Part shown: one piece after another, positions 45,541-56,594 of the stretch
How positions within the stretch are numbered: the first letter of the stretch is position 1
Layout of the letters: every line of letters begins with the position of its first letter
Origin: Ulota crispa
Lineage: Eukaryota; Streptophyta; Bryopsida; Orthotrichales; Orthotrichaceae
Direction: 5' to 3'
Assembly: GCA_963920765.1 (NCBI GenBank)
Contig: OY987251.1
Coordinates: forward strand, 3,598,501-3,662,500
DNA length: 64,000 nt
Made by a program: the position numbers and the translations under genes
The notes under the pieces: model-generated
The model's database searches: none
The model's input: the letters and a program-made list of their open reading frames with translations, nothing else
What the model was told of the DNA's origin: nothing

Positions 45541-46812
45541 TAACCGCACCCATAAGCGTGAAAAGGAGGGTTTTGGAGTAGGTAAACAATTAATTAACTT
45601 TGAAAAATATTGTAAGTAAGCAAGAGGAAACTTAAAACGTTGGCATCAATTTCAAGGTTTCAACTGCAAGCATTTGTTCACAAATATTTTTTAAAGCCCA
45701 AAATCATTTACAATGTAAAGTCATGTGTAGGAGATGCTAAAAACAAGACTTATTGGTTCTTAACCCCTAAAGGACCAAAGTCCCCTCAAGGGATTTTTAA
45801 GATTTTGGGTAGGCTCATGTGACCTCAAATTTTTACATGATTTTTTGAAACTTTTTATGAGTGTGTAGGAATGTATAAGGTTTGTGGGATGCAAAAAATC
45901 ATGTGCTTATGTCACACAGTTCACAAGTTATGGGTTTTTTTTTGGCCAAAAGCAGTTTGAGGGGCAGCTTGGGCAAGGGAGAAAATATTGACTTTGGAGG
46001 GGGGGAGCAAGGAGGGGTTGCCACATGTTGCTTTGGTGGTCCCCATTATTTCATCATTGCTCCCTTTCATTTCCAATTAGAAGGTCATAATAGGCTTTGG
46101 GAGCTTCTAAATTTTTTAGATATTCTAAATTTCTTAAATTTTCTTTCCTTAGACATCTAAAATACATGTTTATCTTCATACACATTGTTTGGATTTTCCA
46201 TGTCTAAAAGCATGAGGTGGAAAACTTCACTCAAAAACGTCATAGTGTATTGGCAAAACTTGTTATGTAATGGCATTGCAATATTTTTTAGGATATATTT
46301 TGTGTAATTGCCTTGAAAATTGGTATACATATGTCTGACTTGATTACCTATAAGATAAATTACATCTTCAAGGTTTGTAGTGCAAACAAAGTTTGCAAAT
46401 GGCGGTCAAGGCCACCTGAAATTTTTGGCATCATGGGAAAAAAAAACTTTTCTCTTCAAATGCTCATAAGTTTCAATCTGTATAGTCAAATGTCACAAAA
46501 TTTTCAGCACTTCTTCTTTTACAAGTGCATTACAAGATCCTATGGTTAAATTTTCAAGAAAAGCATTCTGGTGTAATTTTTGATGAACACAACATTAGGG
46601 GCAGTTTTGAGTGGTTTTTGGCAAAAAATGGCCTTGGTAGTTTAGGGGTTAAATAGTGAGATGGGGTACTCAAAGCTATCATGCTAGTCACCCACAACCA
46701 TCACTTTAGTACCCATAATTAATTTTTTTAATACTTGCTAATATTGATAGTGTGACCAAGGCGTAGGTCACGGGCATGGAGACCCTCATGGGGATGAGTG
46801 CTGCTACCTTAA
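45541..46812 (+). repeat. Dispersed repeat R, copy 1, split by a TTAA element
   Basis: Bases 45541-45763 and 46649-46812 together match 51581-51985 collinearly (CCGCACCCATAAGCGTGAAA, GTGTAGGAGATGCTAAAAAC, AATAGTGAGATG, CCCATAATTAATTTTTTTAA). The 45760-46652 element sits between. Function unknown; perhaps a member of another transposon family whose ends I did not find. Confidence 0.65.
45760..46652 (-). mobile_element. TTAA element (893 bp) with an empty paralogous site
   Basis: Left end TTAACCCCTAAAGGACCAAA, right end CTTGGTAGTTTAGGGGTTAA. Flanking sequence GGTTCTTAA...TTAAATAGTGAG corresponds to GGTCCTTAGAAATAGTGAG in the copy of repeat R at 51581-51985, which lacks the element. The interior follows the long subfamily layout but is diverged. 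A 92-codon frame at 45882-46160 is not convincing. Confidence 0.8.
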
Positions 46813-46903
46813 AGAATCTCACAAACTTAGGGAGAAATAAAAGGGCAAAACTAGCTTGTTGTTTAGAATGTTGGAGTACTAAGAATATTTTAGGATAATT
46901 CAC

Positions 46904-47034
46904 TTAAAGGTATGTTCACACTTGATGTTAGGAGGGGTATTAACAATATGAATGCAGTCTAAAGGTGTGTCCAAATGTATCTAATTTTCCTTGGTTACTA
47001 CCCCTCTTAACACCAAGTGTGAACATACCCTTAT
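46904..47034. mobile_element. Short MITE, 131 bp
   Basis: Ends are inverted repeats of about 35 bases: AAGGTATGTTCACACTTGAT and its complement finishing CAAGTGTGAACATACCCTT, continuing with GTTAGGAGGGGTA and TACCCCTCTTAAC. The target duplication is unclear. Confidence 0.65.
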
Positions 47035-47751
47035 AGAGGTACTAAATCACAACTTAAGCTCACATAGAAGCGTTTTTTTTTAAGTGATCATAAGTAAAGG
47101 ATGCACTACCATAATGTTAGTGTTGTCCTATTATTAGGCAAGCCTCCTATTCATGCCCTATTCTCATTGGCACGTCACATACTGATACGTTTGTTGTGAA
47201 CACTATTTCAGGTGAGTTACCTTGAAATCTCATTCTCATTGGCAGTGAACATCAAAGGAATAAACATGAATAAAAAATCATAAATAAAACTAAAAAGCTC
47301 AAAAAAGTTATAGAGCCCCACCACTTCAAAGGTCCCACTTGGTGATTCCCTTCTTTTGAGGTCATATGGCTTCATCTTATTGGTGGCTGAAAACTAGAAA
47401 ATGCATCATTTCATCAAACGTCTTTGACTGACGCATTTTGTCAAACGTTTGGGGGACGCACTTGAATGCCATGTTTGTGGACCCACGTCTAAGAAAAGGA
47501 CAAAACTCCCCTCATCAAAATGAGTTCAACGGTTTGGTGAAAACGGGCCTTGAGAAAGGCGGTTTGCCTTAACAACTGCAAAGACTAGACAATTGAGTAT
47601 GATGTGAAAAAGCATTGCAAAAAGGAACACAATGCAAACATGTGTGACCAGCAATGTCAACAAAAGTCCTTACAAAAACCAAAGGTTGGGCAACAAGTGG
47701 CAAGTAATTGACACCCATTGGTGCGTCCTTGGAGTATGTTATAACCGCAAG
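47035..47751. other. Unassigned sequence
   Basis: No gene recognised. The words ATTCTCATTGGCA occur twice near 47160 and 47232, a minor local repeat. Confidence 0.3.
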
Positions 47752-48009
47752 TTAGGAGATCACCTAAGGTAGGAGGTTCTAAAAGCGAGCTAGTTCTAAA
47801 AGCAAGTGGCTATAGGAACTTCTTACATTTTGCAAAAAATATGTACAACTATCATTGATGAGTTAGGTGGGCTTAGTGATATTGCTAAGCCCACCTAACT
47901 CGTCAATGATAATTGTACATATTTTTTGCAAAATGTAAGAAGTTCCTAGAACCGCTTGCTTTTAGAACTAGCTCGCTTTTAGAACCTCCTACCTTAAGCA
48001 CTAACCTAT
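47752..48009. mobile_element. Near-perfect hairpin (arms about 112 bp, tiny loop)
   Basis: Arms at about 47763-47876 and 47885-47998 are inverted repeats with few mismatches; blocks include AGGTAGGAGGTTCTAAAAGC and ACTTCTTACATTTTGCAAAA and their complements. The loop (GATATTG) is only about eight bases. A weaker extension (GTTAGGAG... / ...CACTAAC) reaches 47752 and 48009. It may be a fold-back MITE or an inverted duplication; transcribed, it would form a miRNA/siRNA-precursor-like stem. Confidence 0.75.
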
Positions 48010-48249
48010 CAACCTTCACTAGTCCAAACAAACTACCCTTGATGAATGACAAAGGAAGAGCATCCACAATTGATAAACAAAGGCCGTTGGTAAGTTATTA
48101 ACTAGGGGTAATAGCATTATTGGTGTGCCCCTGTTAATACACACTTTTTTTTATGCATGTTTACTACTATTGTGTGTGTACATTTGTAAATCTCTCTATA
48201 TAAAAGAATACAATTTACCTGCAAGCCAATCTTTTTATTGCAATATTTT

Positions 48250-48620
48250 AATTGTGTGGATAAATAAACCTATGTGGATAAAATCTTGCTTGGGTAAAAA
48301 ACTTGCTTAGGCAAAAACTAGCATGAGAAACAAATGTATGTGTTAACAAATGTGTTGGTAAATAATAGAAAATGTAGTAAAATTGCATGAGTAAAAAACA
48401 AAAACAAACAAAAAAAATTGCGGGAATAATTACTACATGGGTAAAACATTTGTGTAGGTAAAATACAAATATTTTTTTTGCATGAGAAAACAATGACATT
48501 CCCTTTATTGCGTGGGTAAAAAACTCTATGGTTATAAAACAAAAAATGTTTTACTGCAAGGGGATGATTTGTAAACAAAATCAAATATTTTAATACATGG
48601 GTGAATTTTGAAATTGGAAT
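48250..48620. repeat. Degenerate array of TGGGTAAA-like words
   Basis: Words such as TGTGGATAAA, TTGGGTAAAAAAC, CATGAGTAAAAAAC, ATGGGTAAAAC, GTAGGTAAAAT and GTGGGTAAAAAAC recur every 20-60 bases, often preceded by TTGC or TACA. The spacing is irregular, so this is a degenerate repeat rather than a clean tandem array. Frames on the minus strand here (48248-48499, 48318-48584) result from it. Confidence 0.5.
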
Positions 48621-50040
48621 GTGAGAATAAAAAATAAAAAATATTTTCTTGTGAGGAAAATGTTTTGCATAATTGGGCTAAAAATTATTTTACGTCCAGC
48701 TGGGGCGACGGGTGCCTATATTAGTTCCTATAAACCAATTTATGAAATGACAAGTTAGGAAAGGTCTATATGTTTTAAAATTGTGAGGAATGTCGAATCG
48801 GGCTCCGTGCGCTTACAACAAGGGTGAAGTGCAGAATGAGGAAGGAATCAAATCTTGGGATTAGAGGGATTGTGGACTATGACCCACCGGAGGAGGCTTT
48901 GGCATTGCCTCCGGAGTCCGGACAACCCAAGTGACCAACCTTCTTCCCATTTTCCCATAGGATTTTCAAAGGCCTGGGGAATGGGGACCAGGGATCTTTT
49001 TTTTATTTTAAAGAAGAGTGAAAGAGGCGATTTAAAATGTTATAATGATGCTTCAAATTTCGACATTCATCCACATATTCGATAGAAAATATCACATTAG
49101 TACAAGTTGTCTATAATTTGGTTTTCATCCACAATTTGGCAACTTTATCCAATTTTCTTTCAATAATTTGAAGCCTTGTGGCGATTTCATGCAAGTCTTT
49201 TTTGGCATTTTTTTTGACATTTTGTAGTCAGACTTTTTTTAGGTGCAATCTAGCACCAGAAAGCCAGAAAAAAAAAAGCCTTGATGGGATCCCACATCTT
49301 CCATAAGGTAGGAACACTCATAAGCGTAAGTGTCCCCATAACCATCACCTTTGAAATCTTGAAAAATAGGTGGAAACGAATAAATGTAATTACAAGGATG
49401 TACAACATGTGAACATGAAACCTTTGTGTTGGTTATGGGTGCAATGGCAATTTGCTCTTTAAAAATTCACAACTTATTCTCACAGTATCCAAAGAATACA
49501 TTTAAAAGCGCAAACTCATTTTTTTATTCCTAATAAGATCTTATAATTTGCTAGTTGTTTGTTAATAGTCATCATGTTCTAAACCCTTAGTTTGACGTTT
49601 ATGGGTGCTCCTACCTTACTTTGAAAGCGTCAATGTGTATTATATTGTGCATTTCAGGTAACATTGAAGTGAACTTAAAATCATTGTTTACTTCTATGCA
49701 TGTGCACTTGGTACTCTTCTCTAAGTCCATTGGATTGGATTGGATTAGGGTTGCTTTACACTAGAAGCGAAGGCATGAAAATCTGGGGCCCTTTTAATCA
49801 AAATTCTAGCGCATACTCCCTTTATCCCTCTAAAAAGCTCCAAATTAGACACATTTCTTTTATCACTAAAAAGCTCCCTTTTGCTGATTTCAAGCACTAA
49901 GAAAGCGTTTGTTATGTTCAATGATCTCATGGGGGCAAGTTAAGCGATTAGAGAGCATTCCTTTTCTAATAAGCTTGGCTTTGCCTGTATGAGGTATCAT
50001 TGTTGTTACTAATCTTTAAATCATCAATAATAAAGGAATT
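48621..50040. other. Unassigned sequence
   Basis: No gene recognised and no copy of the main repeat families. A weak relative of 3893-4065 (GGTTTTCATCCACAATTTGG) lies near 49118. Confidence 0.3.
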
Positions 50041-50212
50041 GGTAGCATGCAATGTGTTTTTCATTATATTGGGAAAAAGTAACATTTTGGGACTTTTGGA
50101 TTTTACTCTTTTTGAGGAGTATATGTTGAATACTCTCTAGAAAACATAAAATCCAAAAGTCCCAAAATGTCACTTTTTCCCAATTTAATGAATAAGGAGT
50201 TACTTGCATAAA
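50041..50212. mobile_element. MITE family F, further diverged copy
   Basis: Inverted ends around CATTATATTGGGAAAAAGT and ACTTTTTCCCAATTTAATGA. The AACATTTTGGGACTTTTGGA block is itself mirrored by AAATCCAAAAGTCCCAAAAT, so the element is largely palindromic. About 170 bp. Confidence 0.6.
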
Positions 50213-50413
50213 TATGGTACTTTTTGCATGGAATTTGGGTGTCCAAACGACAACATCAAAGTTGGAGATTTTGCATACATTTGGTAGATGGTATATTAAT
50301 TCTAGAATGCATGTCTCATTAGCACAAAAACTAAAAACATAGTTAATCATATGCAAAAAAAGCTTTTTGGACATTTTTAGAGGGAAACTAGGAGTATGGT
50401 CTTAAGAACAACC

Positions 50414-50655
50414 TTAACCCTTAAAGGACCAAGCTACTATAATACATACTATGTACGATGCTATATAACTGACATTTCTTGCTAACAAAAAGTTTTAATT
50501 TGAGATCTTGACTACCTCATTAGAATAGCATTGATTTGTATTCTAACTTCTTTGTTGATCTCAAATGTAATAAAGGTGTGAATGCACTCCAAACACAAGA
50601 AAAATACTCCGCATTGTACTGGTTGCAAAGGGCTATTTGGTCGTTCAAGGGTTAA
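50414..50655 (-). mobile_element. 240-bp TTAA element, copy 4 (inverted)
   Basis: Left end TTAACCCTTAAAGGACCAAG, right end TTGGTCGTTCAAGGGTTAA. The interior matches the reverse complement of 32506-32746 (AACTTCTTTGTTGATCTCAA block). Confidence 0.7.
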
Positions 50656-50710
50656 GCATCTATTACAAAAACAAGTATAATTGGGGCCAATTCTCTTGTG
50701 TTTAAAGGCC

Positions 50711-51089
50711 TTAACCTGTAAAGAACAAGGCTAACGTTTATTGTGTGCTATTTATGAAAAAAAAACACTTTGTAGGACAATAAAAAGTTGTTTTTCATCT
50801 CATTTTTTTGGACTTGATCACAAGTACATGGCCCACCATGGAAGGCAAAAAACAATCTAAACCATTGTACTCATATTTGTAGGTAACCCAAATTGCAAGA
50901 GAAGTCAAAAACATAATGTTAGGTTTCATGCTACTTATCCTGCAATTTTCATGAGGTCATCATGCATTATTGACTTTTGCAACTTTTGTAATTTTTATCC
51001 CTTAAATGCCAATGGAGATGAAAATTGTCCCTGACAAAGACATTGAGCCCATATATTTGTGACAATAGGCCCAGGTGCTTAAGGGTTAA
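50711..51089 (+). mobile_element. 379-bp TTAA element related to one hairpin arm
   Basis: Left end TTAACCTGTAAAGAACAAGG, right end GGTGCTTAAGGGTTAA. Blocks TACTCATATTTGTAGGTAAC, AATGTTAGGTTTCATG and TTTTCATGAGG match the right arm of the giant hairpin 28858-29420 (near 29205-29300). This element is not itself a long hairpin. Confidence 0.6.
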
Positions 51090-51580
51090 AAACAGGCACT
51101 TCGCCACACCATTTTAGTGCACTGTAGGGCAACGGTAGAGGGGCTCAAACAAAATTAAAAAACTATTTTTTTAAATAAGCGCTGACAAGGTAATCAACCA
51201 TTGCGTGTCCTGAGGTTTTTCCAAACCTAAATTTGATACGTGCATCTCAGCTACCTGGACCAGTGATATTTGTCATCAACGAGGGTCCATGTCAGTTTAA
51301 GACATGTGTCCTGGTCTTCAAGTATGAATCAATCAGGAAGCCTAATAAGAGCCCCGCCCTGCAGTACAATGATCTGATGTTACATGTCCACAAAAACACA
51401 CATCGTGCTCAATTCCAAGTACTTAGAAAAAAAAAACGATAAATAAATACCTTGCAGGGGCATTGTTTTGAAGTGCTATTCATATGAAAAACTCTGTTGC
51501 ATTCTGTAAGCCTTATTTCCATTTACACCCCTCTCTCCTGATTAGTGGTTGGGTAGGGACAACGCTATTTTGTAAGGAAG
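51090..51580. other. Unassigned sequence
   Basis: No gene recognised. A 69-codon frame at 51233-51442 shows no domain. Confidence 0.3.
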
Positions 51581-51985
51581 CCGCACCCATAAGCGTGAAA
51601 ATAACGGTTTTGGAGGAGGTAAGACAATTGACTAATTTTAAAAAAATGCTGTAAGTTAGCCAGAGGAGACTCAAAATATTAGCATCAATTTCAAGGTTCC
51701 AATTGCAAGTATTTGTTCACGAAGATTTTTCAAAGTCCAAAATCAATGAAAATGTAAAGCCATGTGTAGGAGATGCTAAAAACAAGGCTTGTTGGTCCTT
51801 AGAAATAGTGAGATGAGGTACCCAAAACAGTCATGCCAGTCACCCACAGCCATCACTTTGTCACACACAACCATCACTTAGATACCCATAATTAATTTTT
51901 TTAAATTTTTGTCAATCCTGACAATGTGACACATGAGTAGGTCACAAGCATGGAGACCCTCACGAGGATGGTGTTGCTACCTTAA
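51581..51985 (+). repeat. Dispersed repeat R, copy 2, without the TTAA element
   Basis: Collinear with 45541-45763 plus 46649-46812. The site corresponding to the element at 45760-46652 reads CCTTAGAAATAG at 51797-51808, a single TTA-type target. The copy differs elsewhere by a local duplication of a 'caccatcactt'-like block near 51850-51880. Confidence 0.65.
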
Positions 51986-52198
51986 GCATAAAACTGTGAG
52001 CCTATAAGTAATGAGCCAAGCTTTTGCGAGCATGAACCAAAAACTTAAAAAATAGCAAGTTTTTCAAGAGATGAACATTTATAATTCACAATTATAAGAT
52101 TTTGTGTACACTTTTATAAGTGAAATTTAGTATCCTCACAAAAAAATTATGCTCACATCTCATGGCTCATGGATAATTGCTCACAATTGAGCATTCCT
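51981..52198 (-). mobile_element. Mutator-like MITE family G, second copy
   Basis: Reverse complement of 4795-5049 in outline: CTGTGAGCCTATAAG at the left and GAGCAATTATCC/CACAATTGAGCATTCCT at the right. No clear target duplication is visible here. Confidence 0.55.
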
Positions 52199-52243
52199 AG
52201 TTGGGGTTGTCAAGGTTCCTTGCAGAGCCATTCAAAAATTAGT

Positions 52244-52412
52244 TTAACCCTTGAACGGCCCTTGGGGGTGGTGCTACGGGACCGTAATTGAATCCGTATC
52301 TTCTTGCTCCAAACAATTTTATGTTAGGAAAAATGACAATAACCGTAAAAACTGCCCAATACCCCCAATACACATATGGCCACAAAGGGCTTTGAGGCCA
52401 TTCAGGGGATAA
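52244..52412. mobile_element. Shortest TTAA element (169 bp)
   Basis: Left end TTAACCCTTGAACGGCCC and right end GAGGCCATTCAGGGGATAA are inverted repeats; the right TTAA has become ATAA. The interior contains no frame of interest. Confidence 0.55.
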
Positions 52413-54821
52413 GAAAAAACTTTTATGTTGCCTCTTAAATAGGAAATCCACAAACAATAACCAATTTTGCACTAGAAGCTTGTTTGTTGTTTCCAAGTTT
52501 TGCAATTTGGAGTCAACATAGAAGTTTGCTTCAAAGTAACCTTGGAAGTTGCAAGGGAGAAAAAAAGGTATTTCAAGTTTCATAGAGTTGGTCAATTGCT
52601 TTGTGAGATTAACAATTTAATTAAAGAACCAACGTCCATTGTGTTAATGATGAACAAATGGTATCAAAACAACACCATTTTCATTGTATTGAATGAATTT
52701 TGTTTATCCTAGTTTCACATAAAAATAATTGAGATGTAATTTGCATGTGTGTTGTTGATTTGTTACACATTTATAATTTATTTGCCAACAAAGTGACATT
52801 CCTTACAAGTCCCCTAAACATTTGTAAGGGTTAAGTTTTTGGAAACATATCTACTCTACAAAATTTAAACAACAAATTATTAGGAATTTTGTATTATACC
52901 AAACTAATGTAGTTTAGCTAGTTATGGACTATTCATGTAACTATGGACTCTCTAAGTCCCTAAATATTTGGTGATCTCTAGGTATTTTGTATGCATCTCC
53001 CAATGATTTGCAAACAAACAGATTCCCAGTTGTTAATTCATAATTCACAAATAGATGAACATACATAACCCACTACTTCACAACAATTGAAGATCTGTGG
53101 ATGCAACCCTGGTACAGTAGGTTTTTCTACAGGTAAGAGTGAGATTTCTCTGAGATTGTGTACCAACAAAGGGGGGCACAAAAAAAGCAATGCAAAACAC
53201 CCATCATGCAATCAACTAAAACAAAAAAGAGTAAAAATTTAAGTCCAGCTGGTGCATTAATATTCCTGATTCAGACCCATGACCCACTCATCAGCATGCC
53301 CGGCTCAATAGACATGCAACGTCCAACCACTTCAGCATCAAAAAAAACAAAAACAACTAAATCCTCAACTACCAGTCTCATTGACCTTGAATGCAATGCT
53401 GGGGTGGAGCATACTATTATTCCTTGACACAAACAGAGAGAGTCCACAAGAATTATACTATCAAAACCCCACACACAAAGTCTCTCAAACTGATTTATTG
53501 TTTTCATAGACTCAAGGACGTCTATTGAAGTGGACAACACAAAAAATAGAAAAAAAATACCAATGATATTTTTCGGTGCCATACATACACCCCAACCTGA
53601 GCACCATATAGGATTCAACTTGGCTTAACTTATGCAAGGGCGTCCTTGGTTTGGTTGGGATGAGGGTACAGTAAACAGTAGAAAAGAGGAGGTGGATCCG
53701 AGCATAATGGGAGACAATCATCCCCAATCCGCCCAAAAAGCCAAACATGAAGCCACTGTCCGGGAAACATTTGAGTTTGACCAGTTGATTTCTTTCAATT
53801 CTTGTTTTGAACTGGTTTATCAAGGAACTATTCTCATTATTTTCTCTATTCCATATTATAAATTGTTTTTTTGAGATTTTAAACTAGTTTTATTATAAAT
53901 TGCAAATGGCTTTTCCTCAATTCAACCGGCTAGCTTTGAACTAATTGCATATTCTTCTTAGAATTTGCATGAAGCTCATGGCCTTGGTTGATACTCACAG
54001 CAAACTTGCAGAGCTTGAAGAGTTGGTCACTATCTATCTAGTTGATAAGTGCAATTGACTTTCTAATGGATACTTTTGCAACTCTTCCATCACTCTTGCA
54101 ATTAGCATCTTTGATTGCGTGCTCCCACATCCTTGGCAACTCTAGAGCTTGTTGCGCATGACGCCCGTAGACTCCTTTAAGAGGCCGTTATGAGACTTGC
54201 ACACATAGCAAGACCCTCCTTTTGCTCTTTCTAGGGCTATTACCCGTGCCTCAATTTAGGATGCTTTTACTTAAATAAATTTGAACATCGATGATGCGTC
54301 CCAAGTTTTTTTTTTTTTTTTTCATAGATAGACCGACATGTATTCTAGAATGCAACCAAGGAAAAAAAATGGATGGAATTGTCCACGTACGCTTGATTGT
54401 TTCTAAAATGTCCAAATATTGGTATATTCCATCAGTTGGTGTGACCTTGTCTGTTTGAGACAAATATGACAATTTCATCCATTTTTTGTTCCCTATCTTT
54501 TTTTTAATATTAATGTTAAGATAGTTAGTGTCAAAATAAGGTAAGATCGTAGGAAGCATTTGCCTAGGAAAAGTTCCTTTATGTGTCCAATGTAGAAGGC
54601 AAACTGTATGGGCATGTGCAAGTCAGAGCATTTCCTTGGATCTCGAGTAGACTGTTTTCCTTCAAACTCACCAAAAGCCACAAAAACCCACAGAACTCCC
54701 CACAGAACCTGGGTTTCTCTACTCAAGGTTCACAAATTTGCTTTTAAAATTTAGTCTAATTCAAAAGGATTGGATCCTCAGTCATCTCCTGCTTCGGACC
54801 ACAAATCTCCTATGCCTGACG
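52413..54821. other. Unassigned sequence
   Basis: About 2.4 kb without a recognisable gene. Frames at 53158-53427 (+), 53271-53618 (-) and 53512-53823 (-) overlap each other and show no domain. A T-run of about 16 lies near 54307-54322. Confidence 0.3.
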
Positions 54822-55382
54822 TGTACAGTGCCCTCCAACAAGTCCTCATACACCATGTTTTGCCTTAAAAAAAACTTTGATAATTTAAAATGTAATTGGT
54901 ATTTTTTTGTTTTGAAGCATAGGAGTTTGATTTTTATGCGATCTCAACCAAGCATACTAATTTTTGATTCCTCAAAGCTAAAACCTCATTTTTGGTGAAT
55001 TATTTTGTATTAAATTCATGGTTTTACATGATAATTGATTAAAAAATATGGATGATGAATTTTTGAGCTTTAATTGCATGGGTATGCATGAAACATCCAT
55101 ACGCACATCTTCTATGCTAAAGAGAACCCCCTTAAGTAACAAAAAATTGATCTACAAAAATTTCAATATAACTTGTGATATGCTCAAATTTTGTAAAATA
55201 TATATATTTTTACATTTAACTAGCTTTTCATCAAATCAACGTAACATCATGTTGAAAGGTACAAACAAGGTCACAATGTATGAATCAAACAGCAAAATTT
55301 GATCATCATAGAGAAATATCTATTAGCAAAGTTCTTTGAATGGCAAATGGAGTGTATGAGGACTTGTTGCAAGGCACTGTAC
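54822..55382. mobile_element. TIR element of about 560 bp
   Basis: The left end TGTACAGTGCCCTCCAACAA and the right end TTGTTGCAAGGCACTGTACA are inverted repeats, continuing inward with GTCCTCATACAC and its complement. Only one copy in the window. Frames at 54738-54998 and 55048-55302 show no transposase features. Confidence 0.55.
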
Positions 55383-55482
55383 ATTTCACATTGAATTGAT
55401 GAGTTGCACAATCAAGCACACTTCTACAATCCAAACACATTGTTTTTGTCATTTCATATAAGTTACGCTATATACTTCCAAA

Positions 55483-55791
55483 GGAAAATTTTATGGATAC
55501 CCTTGAAGTTTGCAATATTTTCATAGGTACCTCTGCTTTTTCAGAAATATCACAAATACCCTTGGATCAAAGATTTTAGATATTTGTTTTGTTGTGCAAG
55601 GCACTTCCCTTTTCTCTTGTGCCCATGCATATCACGAAAGAAGTAGAGTGCGCACAAAGGGAGAAGGAAGTGACATGCACAACAAAATAAATGCTGAAGA
55701 GTTTGGTCCAAGGGTATTTGTGATATTTTTGGAAAACCAGGGGTATCTATGAAAATATGTCAAACTTCTGGGGTATCCATAAAATTTTCTC
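55483..55791. mobile_element. Palindromic MITE family C, full copy
   Basis: Starts GGAAAATTTTATGGATACCC, ends GGTATCCATAAAATTTTCTC. Both halves carry the inverted CTTGGATCAAAG / TTTGGTCCAAGGG and GGCACTTCC / GGAAGTGACATG blocks typical of the family. Confidence 0.65.
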
Positions 55792-56594
55792 TATCTCTAA
55801 ACATGTTTCTAAAAATGTAGCTTAGAGCATCTCCAACCGACTTGTAGTTTTCCATGCCAACAAATTGGAGTGTTTTTTGTTTGCAAAGTTGTATTATAGT
55901 AATTTCCTCCACCCGTGAAACTAGGTAGAATAGTGTTCAATCAACAAGAAGTCTCCTTGATTGAAAAATTAGATATTTAGATTCTCCATCATTGTTTACT
56001 CAACCTATTAATTGATCAAAGAAAACTGGTTTTAGAAGAGTTGTTGTGCATTGAAAAAATGCAAATTTTGCAATGCAAGAGTGAATATTTTTGCGGATTA
56101 GAACATTAATTGCCTCCTTTTCATTCAAAAGTGCATCTAACATGGTGTTTTGCCATATGGGTGGAGATGCTCTTACATGTTAATCAACAGGCTAAACCAA
56201 AATCATCAAGGATAACTGATTGTATTAGGGAAAGACCATTTCAAACTAAAAATTTATAAGCTTATTCTAGGGAAGTAGAGTTAAGGACAAAAAGATCCAT
56301 TCCTTACTCATACTCCTCCCACTTAGTCAATTTCTCATTTAGTCTAAAACTAATTACATATTTTTATAGTTTAGAAAGGGGGACAAAGTTAATGAATATT
56401 TAACACAAAGCAAACTAGGAGAATTATTATTTAAAAAAATTAAAGTTTCTTTTATTGTTAAAATACTCTTGAAATCAATATAAAACCATCACCAATTTTT
56501 CAATATGTTCTCAACTTGTTCTGAATTTGCAAGAGGTTAGCTTGAGGTGAGGCAATTTCAAGTTCAATGGGAAGACACCTGAGATTGCATTGAA
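55792..56594. other. Unassigned sequence
   Basis: No gene recognised. Bases 56440-56580 resemble 21120-21250 weakly, perhaps an older repeat in front of two TTAA elements. Confidence 0.3.
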
